Positions 33,481 through 46,330 of a stretch of 64,000 bases of DNA are shown one piece after another. The stretch spans positions 182,201,250 to 182,265,249 of the forward strand of contig BTPG01000001.1 in the NCBI GenBank assembly GCA_036245525.1. The letters are read 5' to 3'. A model generated the notes under the pieces. The model ran no database searches. It was not told where the DNA came from and saw only the letters and a program-made list of their open reading frames with translations. The stretch comes from Semisulcospira habei (taxonomy: Eukaryota > Mollusca > Gastropoda > Semisulcospiridae). Numbering within the stretch: the first letter of the stretch is position 1; the number at the start of each line of letters is the position of its first letter. The position numbers and the translations under genes were made by a program.

Positions 33481-33780
33481 TTCCCACTTAACCTGGTCGG
33501 GCTGGAGGAGGGACATCCGCAAGTACTGCTCTTCGTGCGACACATGTCAACGTATATTCTCGAAAGGAACAACAGCCGCGGTACCACTGCAATTGATGCC
33601 GCGCCGGCAACAGAAGAACCTTTTCAGGGTGTGGGGATTGATCTGATAGGACCGATTCATCCCGCGTCATCCCGCGTCAGAGCGAGGGAATACATTCTCA
33701 CGCTCGTCAGTGGACTTCGCAACGAGATGCCCGGAAGCGTTGCCTTTGAAAAACACATCTGCAGAGGACACAGCTGAAAA
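33481..33780 (+). pseudogene. Gypsy-type integrase fragment
   Basis: Across two frames one reads a fragment of integrase: YCSSCDTCQR (the CC half of the HHCC finger), then EEPFQGVGIDLIGPIHPAS (first catalytic D region), then YILTLV. It stops before the second catalytic Asp. It is a different lineage from the pol at 28.5 kb, with broken frames and no nearby LTR. Confidence 0.75.
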
Positions 33781-33784
33781 CCAA

Positions 33785-36480
33785 CCAAAGTGCAGTGTCA
33801 CTAGGGTCAGTCTGAATGAAAATCCGACCTGTTTGGTCTTCATTTACTTTTCATTTGTCAAAGGCACCTAATATATCAACATGACGTACAACCACGAAAA
33901 ACAAACAGTTGTTTGTTGATATGGTAGCGGCCAAATTTACCTTATCAAATGGATGTGTGTGTTCCTCATCTCTTTGTCAACCACTCGAGCATAAACATGG
34001 CTTGAAAGTAACTTGTATAGCAGAAAATCTGATTTATTAAGAAAATGATGTGCACCGGAAATTATGTGTCTCTAGTGAATTTTTAGGATACAACTTTCTT
34101 TTGAGGCAGTTTAGAAAATCATAAGCAGTTAACAAAACAGGTGTGTTAACACAGGTTTCACAGGAAACTTGTTTGTCACGGAATGTCCAGATTTGGTTAT
34201 TTTCACCACAAGTAAAACTCTGTGTCTTCCAAGGCAGCCAAAGGCCACAACGCTTTCAAAATGTGTGGGCAGGCAGCTCGGGCAAACAAACACAATTTTC
34301 ACTTACGGGTACATTTACCGACACATTTCGCGTTTTTATTGCCTCTGAGTATATTATGTCGCTCTCTGTATATATGTCGGGGAAAAAAAGAAAGATTTTC
34401 TTACAGCTCACGACCTTTATGACAACGTTGTGCATTAACAGCGTTCTTACATTGTCAGTTCGGCAACCACTTTATTTTATTATCAGAAGTGTTTGTTCTC
34501 CGCCACGGTCTCAAGACAGCTAGAGGCACACGGTGCTGAACATTTATATAATGAGTACTTTCAACCTAGACATGGATGATAAGCCCTCGCCGAAAGCATC
34601 TCATTTCACTGTCGATGAGCGCAATCGACTAAGAAATCAGTTATGTCAACGAAACTGAAATACCTGCCAATGATGTCACTTTCCCGATTTGTATTTATTT
34701 ATTTATTTTGCAACATGCTCAGTGATGATGCGGAATAGAATGGGCCAGGGTAACTCCACCCTGCTCCAACCCTGGTTGGGTCAAGTGTAAACGCTCCAAC
34801 CCGGGTTGTACTCGGGTTCAACCCGGGTTGATGTGCCAGTGTAAACGGCCTCCCAGCCAATCTAGAACCGCTTCGCTATACCGAGGAGCGGCTCTAGAGT
34901 TTTTGCTTGAACTCTACCCTGCTCCAACCGGGAAGGACTAAGTGTATACGCACCGACCCGTTGATGTGCAAATGTAAACGACATCAGTGTGATTTTTCGC
35001 CCCCCCCCCCCCCCCCCCACCACCTCCACCACCCATCACTCCCCAGTGGAAATGCCTCCCCCCCCCCCCCCCCCAAACAAAAATTGATCTGCCCATGTAA
35101 TAGTATGAAAGGAATATCTACCACCATTGTACAGTGGTAGAAGATTGGCTTTACTAGCCTTCTTTGCCATGCATTGTAAGTTTTTGTACGGGTACTCTAT
35201 GTCAATTCATTGCTTTCACTGCTTATTCAGTATATATGCATTACGTCTAATCACACTGGCCTTATCGGCAAGCGTACCTGTGTTGCACATATATCAATTG
35301 CACGACAGTTGAGCTATGCACTGACCGTCCACAGGTTGCCAGGAATAAAATCAACAGTGAACCTTGGGCCACGGACGTTGAACATTACCCGCGTATTCCC
35401 TGCCCCATATTTACTGTGCTTATCTAGAAATTCAGATAAGTATAAGGGCCCATGAGGGTATATGTCTTTTGTGTTTTGGAGGCATTCCGGAAGTGAACGC
35501 GTTGATTTGCAAAATGCAGTATATTCTTGATGAGCTGCAAAACGCAAAGATTTTTATGAGCCCTGCGACTGCATGTGCTCATGTGAATCTATGCCCCTCG
35601 CAGATGGGCTGCGCTGGTTGAGGACTGATACGAATATATACCAGCTCCACACGACCCACATAAAATGAACAGCCTGCAACCCATACACCGCTTTCTCCCA
35701 GTCAAGTCACTCAGTCGTAATATCTGGGTCTTCCTGCTCTGTCGGGTGGATTGGGACGGGTACAGGGTTTACTGAACATACAGGCCCACACTGCCGTCTC
35801 AGCCTAGACACACACCAGACAACGAATAGCGTGACTACGGTTCGAAAAATGACATTGTGCTACAAACTGAACGGCAGCTGATACTCAGTGAAAGACACTA
35901 ACACGAAATACAACATTTACTCCCTGCAGCCGTAAGTACCCGCTAGTGTGAATGGGCAAAGGTGTACACTCACGGTGGATAAGCGTACAATAAGGCGTAT
36001 TCTGTGTCGATAGAATATCTTTAGTAGGATACTTGGCGCTGTTTACTTTTGACACTAAGTACAATATGTTGACACTGCACAGCTTGCTGATTATCGTACA
36101 GCTCGAAGACTTCATAGATCTTAGACAGTACGGGTCGAGTGGGTCAGGTTTATTTATCACTAAGGCTGATGTTTGGTTGACAGCCAATGTGAGGTTCACC
36201 GCGGCATTTCACCAACCATCTATCACCAGAGGAGAAAAATAACAAGAGTCCTACCGCCTAAAATGTTTCTACCACATGCCTTCTTCTACTTGTATTTTGT
36301 GTGTGAAAACAGATTTCAAAGTTTATGCAACCATTTGCATCTGACCAGATACCTCATAACTTTTCGGAGTGTTTTCTGCAGCAAGGAACACAAATTTCCC
36401 TATGCCTAATGTTCAAATAAGACAGAAATATATACGTACTGCTGTAAACAAATTTATTTATTTAAAAAAAAGCATCACAT
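33785..36480. other. No gene recognised
   Basis: Apart from the AACCCGGGTT repeats at 34745-34995 and poly-C tracts at about 35002-35018 and 35060-35074, I see no protein family, RNA gene or known repeat. Short frames such as 34143-34523 and 35885-36199 have no supporting motif. Confidence 0.5.
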
Positions 36481-36509
36481 AATTGTTCTTAATAAGAGAA
36501 AGAGAATTA

Positions 36510-36785
36510 CAGAAAAATGGTGCAGACGACAAGATTGATGGTGTCATGGTCAGCACAAACAAGACGAGGATTTCATCCCAGTCTACCGTATTTGGAGCTC
36601 ACATGCGTTTTTCTTTTAGGAACATTCAGAGTTCATGTTCATATTTTTAAGCTTATCCTTCTGATCCATTTCCCTCATCTCTGGCGCACACAAATAAACT
36701 TGAAGAGGACACACGGCGCTTCCCGCCATTAGTACGCACTGCGGGCTCGTGTAGCGACAGAAATTCTGAAGAAGAATAGCATGTG
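36510..36785 (+). repeat. Dispersed repeat family Y, copy 1
   Basis: Contains aggatttcatcccagtctac, ttaggaacattcagagttca, cttatccttctgatccattt and cacacggcgcttcccgccat ending at tctgaagaagaatagca. The same blocks recur at 45930-46200, 47000-47160, 47400-47690 (inverted), 47665-47780 and 49860-50105 (inverted). Confidence 0.7.
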
Positions 36786-36792
36786 AATCTAT

Positions 36793-37088
36793 TGATTGAT
36801 AAGTTCCGGGTTTAACGTCCACGGCACCGAAGTGATAATGGACGGCCCTGACAGGGAAATCTGTTGCCTATGGAGTACGACCTGAACACTGATCAACTCA
36901 GGCGCACTCCAACTGTGCCACTTTGATTTACCAGGACCTTTCAACGGACATGCTATTGAACAAGCCCGTCTTTCCCCCCTGGATTATGAGTCCAGCTACC
37001 GGGGCCGGGACGGGATTTGAACCCATGACTCGGCGATTCCCTTCGCTCTCCTGCTCCGACGTTTAACCGCCTGAGCTATTTCGGACTC
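36793..37088 (-). mobile_element. Complete tRNA-derived SINE
   Basis: On the minus strand the head carries a pol III A box TAGCTCAGGCGGTTAAACG (rc of 37059-37077) and a B box GGGTTCAAATCC (rc of 37013-37024), as in a tRNA gene. A body follows with CCCCGGTAGCTGGACTC and AACACTGATCAACTC-type sequence, and the 3' end GGACGTTAAACCCGGAACTT. About 295 bp. Other copies in this window lack the head. Confidence 0.85.
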
Positions 37089-37723
37089 TACAGATGGGTT
37101 GAAGGATTTATGAGCCTTTTCAAGCATTGTGTTGCTTTTAGCTTGCCGTTAACAGCGATCGGAAGTAAAGTGCTGAGACGATTATGTTTTGTTAACGGTG
37201 ATCGGCGGAAGCGAAGGGCGGTGTCTGCTTTGATCAGTACCGGTATGATCACTGAACCGTTTTCATTACACCAGACTGTACCAGCGAGTATCCTGTGATC
37301 ATAAGACCAATGCACTATTATGCAGCATTACTTGCTGTATTGGCTTCTGTTTCTTTTAATCAACAGTGCATGTTATTTCCGGACTCAATTCTCCTTTTAC
37401 GTACACGTCTCGCGTGTTCTCTGCACATGCCGATATATACACGGTCCCCCTAAAATCACACACACACCACATGCACACGCGCGCGACATGAAATGGCCTT
37501 GTACAGGCTAGCCTCCTCGGCAGTAAATTCCAATAACATTCTCTCACTCACGCGCACGTACGCATGCACATTTGTTTTCCCAGATAGCAGTTACATTTGG
37601 AAATTTGGATGTCGGATAATGTGCTAATATTTCTGGAATACATTTTGCTCCAAAGACCAAGCGTCTGATTGTTGTGTGTTGCTGTTTGAGTCATACTTTT
37701 TTTTTGTTTTTTTGTTGGGGGCG

Positions 37724-37746
37724 GGGGGGGGGGGGGGGGGGGGGGC
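37724..37746. repeat. poly-G tract
   Basis: Interrupted poly-G of about 25 bases, preceded by a T-rich run. Confidence 0.9.
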
Positions 37747-37984
37747 GTGTATACACATGGGTTTTATGTTTGCACTTTACTTTTCAGGATTGGCTTAGTA
37801 TCATCTGACGATATACCCGAGCAGAGTAAAAGTCACAAACATAACAACGTCAAACTGTCCTATAATAAAATTATATTAAAAGGCAAAATGCGTGAAAATC
37901 GTTTTCCTATCCACAGGTATGCGGTACCGTGTCAACTCCCCAACTATTGTATCGGGACAAGTTGCTAACCTACCTCTTTAATTT

Positions 37985-38123
37985 TTTGCTGAAAAGAATT
38001 AATTTTTACTGAATAAGTTGAAAGTGTACAAAGCTGGCTCATGAACTCATCCAATGTCCTCCAAACTATCTATCACCTGCATAATCTTCTGAAAGCGCGA
38101 CGATGTGTGCGTGCGTGCGCGTG

Positions 38124-38200
<77 letters not shown>
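37985..38200 (+). repeat. Family X repeat with (GT)n microsatellite
   Basis: ctgaaaagaattaattttta and gctggctcatgaactcatcc match 2490-2560. The (GT)n run at about 38124-38198 begins right after gcgcgacgatgtgtgcgtgc, as at 1445 and 48270. The Cys/Val frames are microsatellite artefacts. Confidence 0.8.
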
Positions 38201-39160
38201 AAACCCTAAAATGGGTGACTTTTTTTACCGTCCTTATGGAAAATGGGTGTGTGTAAAATTCTGGGTGACCAAGTCAGGCACCCATTTTTTTTTTCTGAGG
38301 GCTGTTTCTGCGTTATCTTTCATTCAAAAGTCAGAAAAAAATATCAAAATAGGATGTCCCCATTTTCAGGGGTTTACATGATGTTGTGTGTTTGCAACGC
38401 ACTGGGCCTGTGTGTTGCCACGGAAGCGAGGGTCTCTATAGATCAACTTGATACCCGATTGGTCGGCTGCGCAGTGACATGAACTGAGTTGTTTCCCCTT
38501 CCCATTGTCTTTCGTCCTGCCGCCGCAGTTCCGTTTGCAAAGGTACAATTTTATGCAATCTTTCTTTATTTAAGAGCACGCCCAAGTGTACTTATTCAGC
38601 ACAGTTATTTAACTGAGATGCTCCCAATCCGATACAATTGCACAGTCAGCCGATACTGACCCGCTTCGCCGAGAAAACTGAGACGTCTGCTACGGCCGGT
38701 CATCTGCTGCTCAGTTTTGTAGTAAAAGATAATAGAACCCCACGATTTTAACAAAAGCTTTCTTCTTCAATGAAAGGAATTCGTTCAATAACACCCTTAC
38801 AAGGTCAATCTGTCACGCGATTTTGTTGCTTTTTTTCTGACATGTGTGATTGTGATCGAAAAGTAACTTCACATATGCACTATGACAAAACCAAAATGGC
38901 GTCAGATTTCAGTGTGTATTTCAATTCTCATACGCAAAACTGTCTCGCAATTCGAAGAACAGACTTCCACGAACAGGTTTTTCGGATTGTGCAACTGAAG
39001 TGTGGCTTTTTACTGTATTACCAGCTATTGTTCATAGGGGGCTGGGGGTACTGCAGTAATTATGTATATATCTGATCCCAAATGTCAAGTTAACATGGTT
39101 GCATTTGACATGTTTGCAGCACTGTTTTGGCCACACTCAGGACTTTCTGCACACACCCAA
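38200..39160. other. No gene recognised
   Basis: Short frames only; nothing I can name. It may be 5' flanking sequence of the decayed gene that starts at 39167. Confidence 0.45.
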
Positions 39161-39166
39161 CGCCAG

Positions 39167-42100
39167 ATGGCAGCAGGATGTCCAAACCCATCGGGATCTA
39201 TGGAAGTGGACAAGCACGCCCCTTCCTGGCACATGACCAAGGCCTATGGCAAAATTAGTCAGCTGCAGCAGGATAGCCCAGCCTCTGCCGGAGAGGGTGC
39301 GTCTGGTAGGAGGGTGCATAGACGGCAGTGGAATGCCCCCAAGTACAAACTGGTAAGTGATTCTATGATCATCTTCATTTTATTGGCTCGCGTGCGAAGC
39401 AAAAGTGAATTTATGTTCTGGGCCACTGGTCGTCCGTCCGTCGTCCATGGTAAACGTTAACGGTGGCATTTTCTCGGAGACTATTCAAGCCACATTCTTC
39501 AAGCTTACTATGTGGCAAAACCTTTGTAAACATACCAATTTGAGTGACATCTCTCAAAGGGTCACGCGGGGTTGACAGATGTGTGAAAACTGCTTACATT
39601 TTCAGAAAACATGGATAGTGCTGCTGCAGAAGCCAGCCCTGGTCACCAAGGTCACACATATGTAAATCGGTCATACACAGGATTACTCTTTTTATTCTTG
39701 TGCAAGGCCCCTTAAACAAAAATTGGGCTGTTTCTGTCCTAATGCGGCTTTTTTTCTTTTTCCAGTTGGCAAATGGAACCTTGGATGGACCTGAGAGTGC
39801 AAGCGCATCACAATACAAAGACAGTGATGACGAGGAGTTTGTTCCTGGCTCGAGCTCACAGGATTCAGACGGTGTGTCGCCATCAATCTCTGGGATCTCT
39901 GACACAGACAGTATAGTATTAACTATGTTAGATTTCAAAGTGGAAGGTTTAGGGTGGGCAGGTGTCAGTGAAGCACCAGCAAGGTGCAGTGTGCGTTAGG
40001 CGGTGAATTAGGGGGTGGCAATGAGAATGTGGATACGCAGAAGGAACATGACGTTGGGGGTGGAGAAAGAGCGCTTACAGAAGAAACAGGTGTGCACGTG
40101 TTGCAGAGAGGGAAAGGAAAGTACAAATGGGACAAGGAACATGCATGCAAATTTTGTAGCAAGCTTGTCTTGAAAATGAGCACGCACTTACAAGATGTCC
40201 ATGCAGATGAGGCAGACGTTGCTTAAATTTTGTCGATGAAAAAAGGGACAAAGCAAAGATGTCAAGCATGGATCAGACTACAAGATGAGGGTGATTACAT
40301 GCATAACATTGCCGTCCTTGAAAAGAAATCAGGATGTTTGAGTCCTAAATATCGCACCAAAACTAGTAAGGTAGACGAACTTCTCACCTGTAGCCATTGC
40401 AAAGGGCTCTATCAAAAAAAAAAAAAACTGATCCCTGTACACTCAAAACATTGCTGTCAGAAGCCAGGAGGGTTTCAGTTCGCTAAGAGAGATGAGGCGG
40501 CACGACGTGGGAGGCTAATGCTTCCAATACCCTTAGGCGTTGACTTTTCCTTTTATCATAAGGTATTAGCCAGACAGAGAGATGATGAGATAAGCCATCT
40601 CATCAGAACTGACCCCTTGCTTCTTGAGTATGGAAAGAGATTATTTGACTGCAGGGACATTGAAGAACACACGGCTGGACAAATCAGCTCCAGGATGCGG
40701 AAGTTACTTACTTACTTACTTACGCCTGTCACCCCTACCCGGGTATAGGCCGTCGACGAGAGACCTCCAGCGACTCCCGTCCTGTGCTTCTCCCTCGATT
40801 CTACTCCAGGTGGTTCCCAGTCTCTTGATGTCTGCTTGGAGGGGTGTCTGCTGTCTCTGTTCCTCTTCCTACTGGCCCGGGATGACCACAGAGCACGGAC
40901 GGGGTGGAATGCAGTGGACACTGTGGACACAGCTTGACGACCTCGATTTTGCAGACGACTTGGCATTACTGTCCCACACTCATCAACAAATGCAGGACAA
41001 TACCACGAGGCTTGCTGACACCTCGTCCCAAGTGGGCCTCACCATTCACAAACAGAAAACAAAGACAATGAGGCTGAACGCAACCAGGGAAGAACCAGTC
41101 TTGCTTGCTGGCACCCCGTTGGGGGAGGTGGAGTCCTTCACCTATCTCGGGAGCATCATAGACAAAAAAGGCGGCACTGATGCAGATGTCAGAGCACGAG
41201 TCGGTAAAGCCAGAGCAGCCTTTCTCCAGTTGAAAAAAGTGTGGAGTTCCAGAGAGCTGTCACAGCACACCAGGGTCCGGATTTTCAGCTCCAATGTGGA
41301 AGCGGTTCTCCTGTGTGGAGCAGAGACTTGGAGATTGACAAGGGCCACAGTCGGCGGAGTACGGACCTTCATGAACGGTTGCCTTAGAGGAATTTTGAAG
41401 GTCCACTGGCCGGAGGGGGTCGGCAACGTCAGACTCTGGGAGAGAGCAGGGCAGATGGCAGCAGAGAGTGAAATTGGGCGAAGAAGATGGAGATGGATCG
41501 GTCACAGTCTGAGAAAGCCAGCTTCCAGTGTCACTAGGCAGGTATTGTCATGGAACCCCCAGGGAGAGAGGAAAAGAGGTAGGCCGAGAAACTCCTGGCG
41601 TCGAAACCTCCAAGCAGATGCGGAAGTTAGGGAGACTATTAAAGATTCTCAGATTGAGATCAGAAATGAAAATCGCAAGTTTAAATGCTGTGATCAATTC
41701 AGCTAGCTTTGATCATGTTGTACTGGCTGTAAAAGAGCTAGCAGAATTTGATGAGGACACACATCAGTTCAAAAAAGGCAATCTCACAATGCGCATAAGC
41801 CATGTCTAAAAAAAAATGTTCACAGATCAAACAGTCACAGGCATCCAAACAGCTTGGGCATAGTTCAGATGACATGTGGCGACAGGAGCTCTGAGGCACA
41901 GCGGTTTGACTCTGTCTTCACCGGGAGCTGGTACAGCAGCCCAGTCGGTTGGGAAAATGACCATGAACAAACCCAAGCTGATCGCATCATGTGAAGATGT
42001 GAGGAAGGTCCAACAGCTTCTTGAGACAAGGATGGTTTCGGAAGATTATCCGACAGTGGTTAAAGCAACTCTTTGTGCTGTATCACTTTTCAACCGAAAA

Positions 42101-43088
42101 CGAGCGGGAGAAGTTCAGAGAATGAAGGTATCAGACTTCCAGAATGCTAAGATTGGATCGATCACCAATCAAGATATCTTGAAAGGTCTCACAGAGGTTG
42201 AGAAGAAAATGGTGAATCATTTTCAGCGAGTGGAAATCAGAGGCAAGTTTAATAGGAGTGTTCCCATTTTGCTGACGAAGAAGATGATGACAACTGTGGA
42301 CAGAATCCTTCAAATGAGGCAATCAGTGCTAGCTCTTGCTGGTTCCCAGTACATCTTTGCCACACCTTCTGGTCAGAGGCCTTACAGAGGCCATGATGTT
42401 CTGAAGGAATATGCGCTGGAAGCACGGGTGTCAAACCCAGCCATGTTCACATTTACTCAGTTATGGAAGCAGGTTGCAACTTTGGCTCAGTCAATGGCCA
42501 TCTCAGAGTTAGACCAGGATCAGCTGGCAGACTTCCTTGGTCATGATATTCGGATACATCGCCATATCTACCGCCAACCTCATGACGTCCTTCAAAAGGC
42601 AAAAGTGGCAAAGATTCTTCTGTCAGTTAACAATGGGATGACAGATTTTGAGAGTTGCATTAGAGCTGAGCTGGGCGATGATGAAGAGATTGACTTTGAC
42701 AATGAAGACACATCAGAAACTTGCAGAGAGGTCTCGGGGGAAACAGCACCTGTGAATGAAGCAAGTAGCAAGTCAACAACACAGGAATCAATGAGCATGA
42801 CAGAGAAAAGACGTCCAGAGCCTGATGACAATCTAGATAGTTTTGATGACGACAGTACTGTGTCAGCTCCTGTTTGAAAGAAAGCTAGATTTTCAAGGAA
42901 ACCATGGGGGAAAGCTGAAGAGAAAGCTGTTCAAACTCGTTTCAAGATACACCTCGTTGTGAACAAACTTCCTGGAAAGGCCGAGATACAGCAGGAAAAT
43001 CGCAGAAAGCCAGCACTTAGACATAGGCGCTGGACAAACATTAAGGATTACATCCGCAACAGACTGAAAAAGTTACAAAAGAAATGAA
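39167..43088 (+). pseudogene. Zinc-finger / tyrosine-recombinase-like protein gene, decayed and LINE-interrupted
   Basis: Exon 39167-39352 (MAAGCPNPSGSMEVDKHA...) ends at a donor CTG|GTAAGTG; after an acceptor tttttctttttccag, the next exon opens at 39766 in frame. Frameshifts and stops follow. Parts in order: CKFCSKLVLKMSTHLQDVH and LTCSHCKGLYQ fingers; IPLGVDFSFYHKVLARQRDDE; insertion of a LINE at 40704-41617; then 41876-42877 with LFNRKRAGEVQRM (Arg), VEIRGKFNRSVPILLT, and LADFLGHDIRIHRHIYR (H...H...Y like a tyrosine recombinase). A TGA at 42875 interrupts before a conserved tail (WGKAEEKAV... to 43086). Relatives carry K-L-R-K before VATL; here it is QLWKQ, so a putative catalytic Arg is lost. 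I know the family as multi-copy and uncharacterised in animals. Confidence 0.7.
40704..41617 (-). mobile_element. Twin-primed LINE insertion with 12-bp target duplication
   Basis: The target atgcggaagtta is repeated at 40696-40707 and about 41618-41629. The left part (about 40704-40870) is the LINE 3' end on the minus strand: a (TTAC)n tail, then inverse coding for RWRSLVDGLYPGRGDRRK-stop. The right part (about 40875-41617) is the upstream RT region on the plus strand: DLDFADDLALLSH (F-A-DD), SFTYLGSIIDKKGG, LLCGAETWRL, RRWRWIGHSLRKP and RNSWRRNLQAD. The order is 3' end in one strand and inverted 5' part, which is the twin-priming signature. It splits the zinc-finger/recombinase-like gene. 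Confidence 0.85.
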
Positions 43089-43680
43089 TTGAGATTCTCT
43101 GAGAGAACACACTCGCAGCATTTTCCATTTCATACAGATTTATTACAAGAGTGTTATTATTGGGTTGGTTTCAGCATGTATAGTTTGTTTTTATCTGATG
43201 GACGCCTGGATCATTTTGTATACTGTATAACCTTTGAATTTGCAAACGAAACAGCGGATGGGGACAAAAGACAATAATAAGATAAGAAAACCATGTGACT
43301 TTGCAAACGAAACAGTGGCTGGGGACAAAAGGCAATAATAAGATAAGAAAACCATTGTCAACATAAAGATTTATTTTCAAGTGTGTTATTATTCAGTTGT
43401 TTTCAGCGTGTATAGCTCTGTTTTTATCTGATGTACACCTGGATCATTTTGTATACTGTGTAAAATTAATCTTACTTTGCAACTAAACAGTGGCCCCTAC
43501 CGGGTCTGCCCTGGGGGACTTGGGTGGGGTTAACTACTTTTTAGTTCCTAGGGTCACCCTGGTCAGCCCCACAGGGTGGGTTTTCCTCTCAATTCTAGGA
43601 CATGTGTTTCTGTCTACCCTTGGTCCATTAACTTGTATTTTTCTTTTTTAAGCTCTCCCAACTGTCTGCGCTACCTGTAT
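43089..43680. repeat. Degenerate direct duplication, otherwise unrecognised
   Basis: About 43140-43265 and 43370-43490 are related (agtgttattattgggttggttt / gtgttattattcagttgtttt, then cctggatcattttgtatactgt). A short unit caaacgaaacag.ggctggggacaaaa occurs twice (about 43243 and 43304). Probably a 3' UTR-like or repeat region; no gene seen. Confidence 0.5.
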
Positions 43681-43684
43681 CTCC

Positions 43685-44010
43685 TAGAAAGAAACACGCT
43701 TAGAAAAGACGGTTACAATACAATTTATTAATATTTCAGGTAAATCCGCTTTGGCAAAACAGACAAACAAACAGAGAGATCAGTCGCTACTTATTTTCAT
43801 TCACAGAAGGAATGTGGCACATTCCTTCTGCGATTGAAGATAAGTAGGGACTGATCTCTGTTTGTTTGTCTGTTTTGACAAAGGGTATTTACCTGAAATA
43901 TTAATAAATTGTGTTGTAACCATCTTTTCTAAGCGTGTTTCTTTCTCCATTGGGTACTTCTTTGCATTTTACACGCTTGGCAGTCACCTTTTTGGTCTGA
44001 TAAATTTTTT
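43685..44010. mobile_element. Foldback retroposon-like element, copy 1
   Basis: Long inverted arms: agaaagaaacacgcttagaa at 43687 and its inverse ttctaagcgtgtttctttct at about 43928, with a tight palindrome in the centre (cacagaaggaatgtggcaca ttccttctgcg). The 3' extension gggtacttctttgcatttta and cagtcacctttttggtctg is shared with 49431-49739. Confidence 0.75.
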
Positions 44011-45420
44011 GTATCTCTCTTGATTTTGGGTGTGTGTTGCTAAATGGTCTTGGGTTTATTTAGAGTATTAGACTGGCTGGCGACATACATTCAATATTCT
44101 GTTTATTTTTTTTTTTTTCACAAGCAGTGCTGGCTCGTCCTGAAAAAGTCTTCTTGCCGTCGGGACGTTCAGCAATGTACAACCAATCGGGATGAAAGAC
44201 AATAATGTGATTATTAAAGTTATTTTCTCCAGGATCAAGCATCTCAACACAGTCAGAAATTGTCTGCAACAGATACTGCTGACATTATGTGTATGAGTCC
44301 TTTGTGTACTATCTTAGAGCTTTAAGTAAAATGCCAAATGTCGAAATTTATCGTTTGGAGGGTGTATTGTTTTTGTACCGGAGTCGCGGATTTATCGTCA
44401 GCATCGGCCTTGTTTTGAATTAATATGCATATTTATGAGCCTACGTCACAAGGCAGAACCCGGCCGACTATCAGTGTATCGCAATACTGCAGGTCACGAG
44501 GTCATCGGCGTGGCGTACACACGTGTCAGTGTACACGTGTACTGATGTTTTCCGGCATCCCTTTGACGTAATTTTTCACGAGAAAAGTAGAACAAATCTG
44601 CCATATTCGCTATGCTGTCAAAATCAGAATGCGGGTTCCGCTTAACCTGCTAGTATTTACTAGTAACGATCGTGACGAGGGCGTGGCTTATTTCAGTGAC
44701 TCGCAACTGAAACCGGCGAGCCTGCGTCCACGGTGCCGGGCCTAGTTTGACCTTTGATCCTTTACCCCTCGGAAACACGCAACGCGTTCCATCATTGAAA
44801 CAGAACAATGGTATTTATACCCACTTTCTGCACGTAACTATATGATAAAACTGGTTTTAAAATCTTGCGAAATCAGTAAGCGATAAATTCTACTGAAGAT
44901 CATGAATTCTGAAAATCAGTAGCGCTCGCGGAACTATAGGAAGATCGACAAAGACCGTAGATTACTCACTTATTCAGCAGGAAAGGGACAAATTCTAGAT
45001 GGGCGGTCAAGCCATGCTCTTGCTTTACGCGTTGCCACATGTCTATATTCCCTTTATCGATGTCAGTTCTACTTAAGGATATCTTGTCTCTCTTCCTCTT
45101 TCTTCTCTTCAATTCCGAGTCTGTTATTTTGACCGCGCGAGTCGATGATACTTTCTTGTTTTCTTCGCTGGTTCATCCGCAAATCTTCTCTCTCAGTGAT
45201 TGGTTATAATTATGCAGATGGCCTAAGGTCGTATAGAATAGTTATGACGTCAGCTACCATCACCTATCAGAAGCAATCTTTTCATGGCGTTCAGTCACAA
45301 GATTCAGGTGGAACTCTTTTCGCTTTGAACGGACGAAAGAAAGCATTTGGTGGGACTGTCTAAGTGGGTATGTTTACTGAATCCCAGTAAAAGCTTTTTG
45401 CGAACTGAAGCATTAAAAAA
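44010..45420. other. No gene recognised
   Basis: The short frames here (for example 45145-45363) lack motifs. Palindromic acgtgtcagtgtacacgtgt lies at about 44520. Confidence 0.4.
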
Positions 45421-45590
45421 GGTCAAGCATGCCCCTTTAATAAGAAGATTGTTTTGTTTTTCGTAAAAAGTTCAATTCCTTTAAGATCAATCCCAAATAA
45501 TAAAGGTCAGGCGTGCCCTTTAATGAGAAGATTGCTTTTTTTCGTAAAAAAATCAATTCTATTAAGATCAATCCCAAATAATAGTGAAAT
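45420..45590. repeat. Two tandem copies of a ~80-bp AT-rich unit
   Basis: ggtcaagcatgcccctttaa and ggtcaggcgtgccctttaat each lead into gaagattg...cgtaaaaa...caatt and taagatcaatcccaaataat. Confidence 0.8.
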
Positions 45591-45929
45591 TAATCCCCAA
45601 AACGTGAAACTATTTTTTCCCCAAAATATATAATTATCACTCAAAAAGTTGCTGGTTAACGAACTCATTCAATGTCTTCCTTTAATGTAGCGATATGCAA
45701 AATATCCAGTAAATATAAAAACAAGATGGGATGAACCATAACCCACAAAGTCTCTTCTATATAACTGTTTGTTTTTTTAAAAACATTTTTTTTTAAATTT
45801 GCACGACATTTCAGACGACAGAAAGTCTAAAAACCACTTTATTTAAAATGTTTTGGATACATTTTTATATGAATCCACAAACATAGCAGCATGTATTACT
45901 GAAATATCCAACCTTAATGACATGTAGTT

Positions 45930-46330
45930 TGAAAAAAACTAGATGAGGATTTCATCCCAAAGTCTACCTTATTGTTTGGAGCTCACGTGCATTTTACTTT
46001 TCGGAACATTCAGAGTTCATATTCATATTTTAAACTTATCCTTCTGATCCATTTCCCTCCTCTCTAACCCATCATCTGATCAAAACACACCAGCGCACAC
46101 AATTAAAGACGGACACATGGCGCTTCCAGCCATCAGTACGGTCTGTGGGCTGGAGTAGCGACAGGAATTCTTAAGAAGAAAAATAGCACGAGCAGCAAAA
46201 TGACGTCACTGTAAGCTCACATCATGGTACCGCTAGTCCCACGACGCCGTGTACATAGTGACGAATTTGATGTCACTTCAAAAACATTGTATAACTGGCA
46301 TCTGTGCTTTGCGTTAATTTAGGAACAGAG
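45930..46330 (+). repeat. Family Y repeat, left arm of a large inverted structure
   Basis: Family Y blocks (gaggatttcatcccaaagtc, tcggaacattcagagttcat, cacatggcgcttccagccat) continue into gcacgagcagcaaaatgacgtc and acgacgccgtgtacatagtg. The inverse of all of this is at about 47325-47690, so the two form arms of a ~1.76-kb inverted structure. Confidence 0.7.

Noticed and set aside
37013..37077. A tRNA gene on the minus strand
   Set aside because: A and B boxes are present, but the sequence does not fold into a full cloverleaf by eye and continues into a SINE body found elsewhere in the window.
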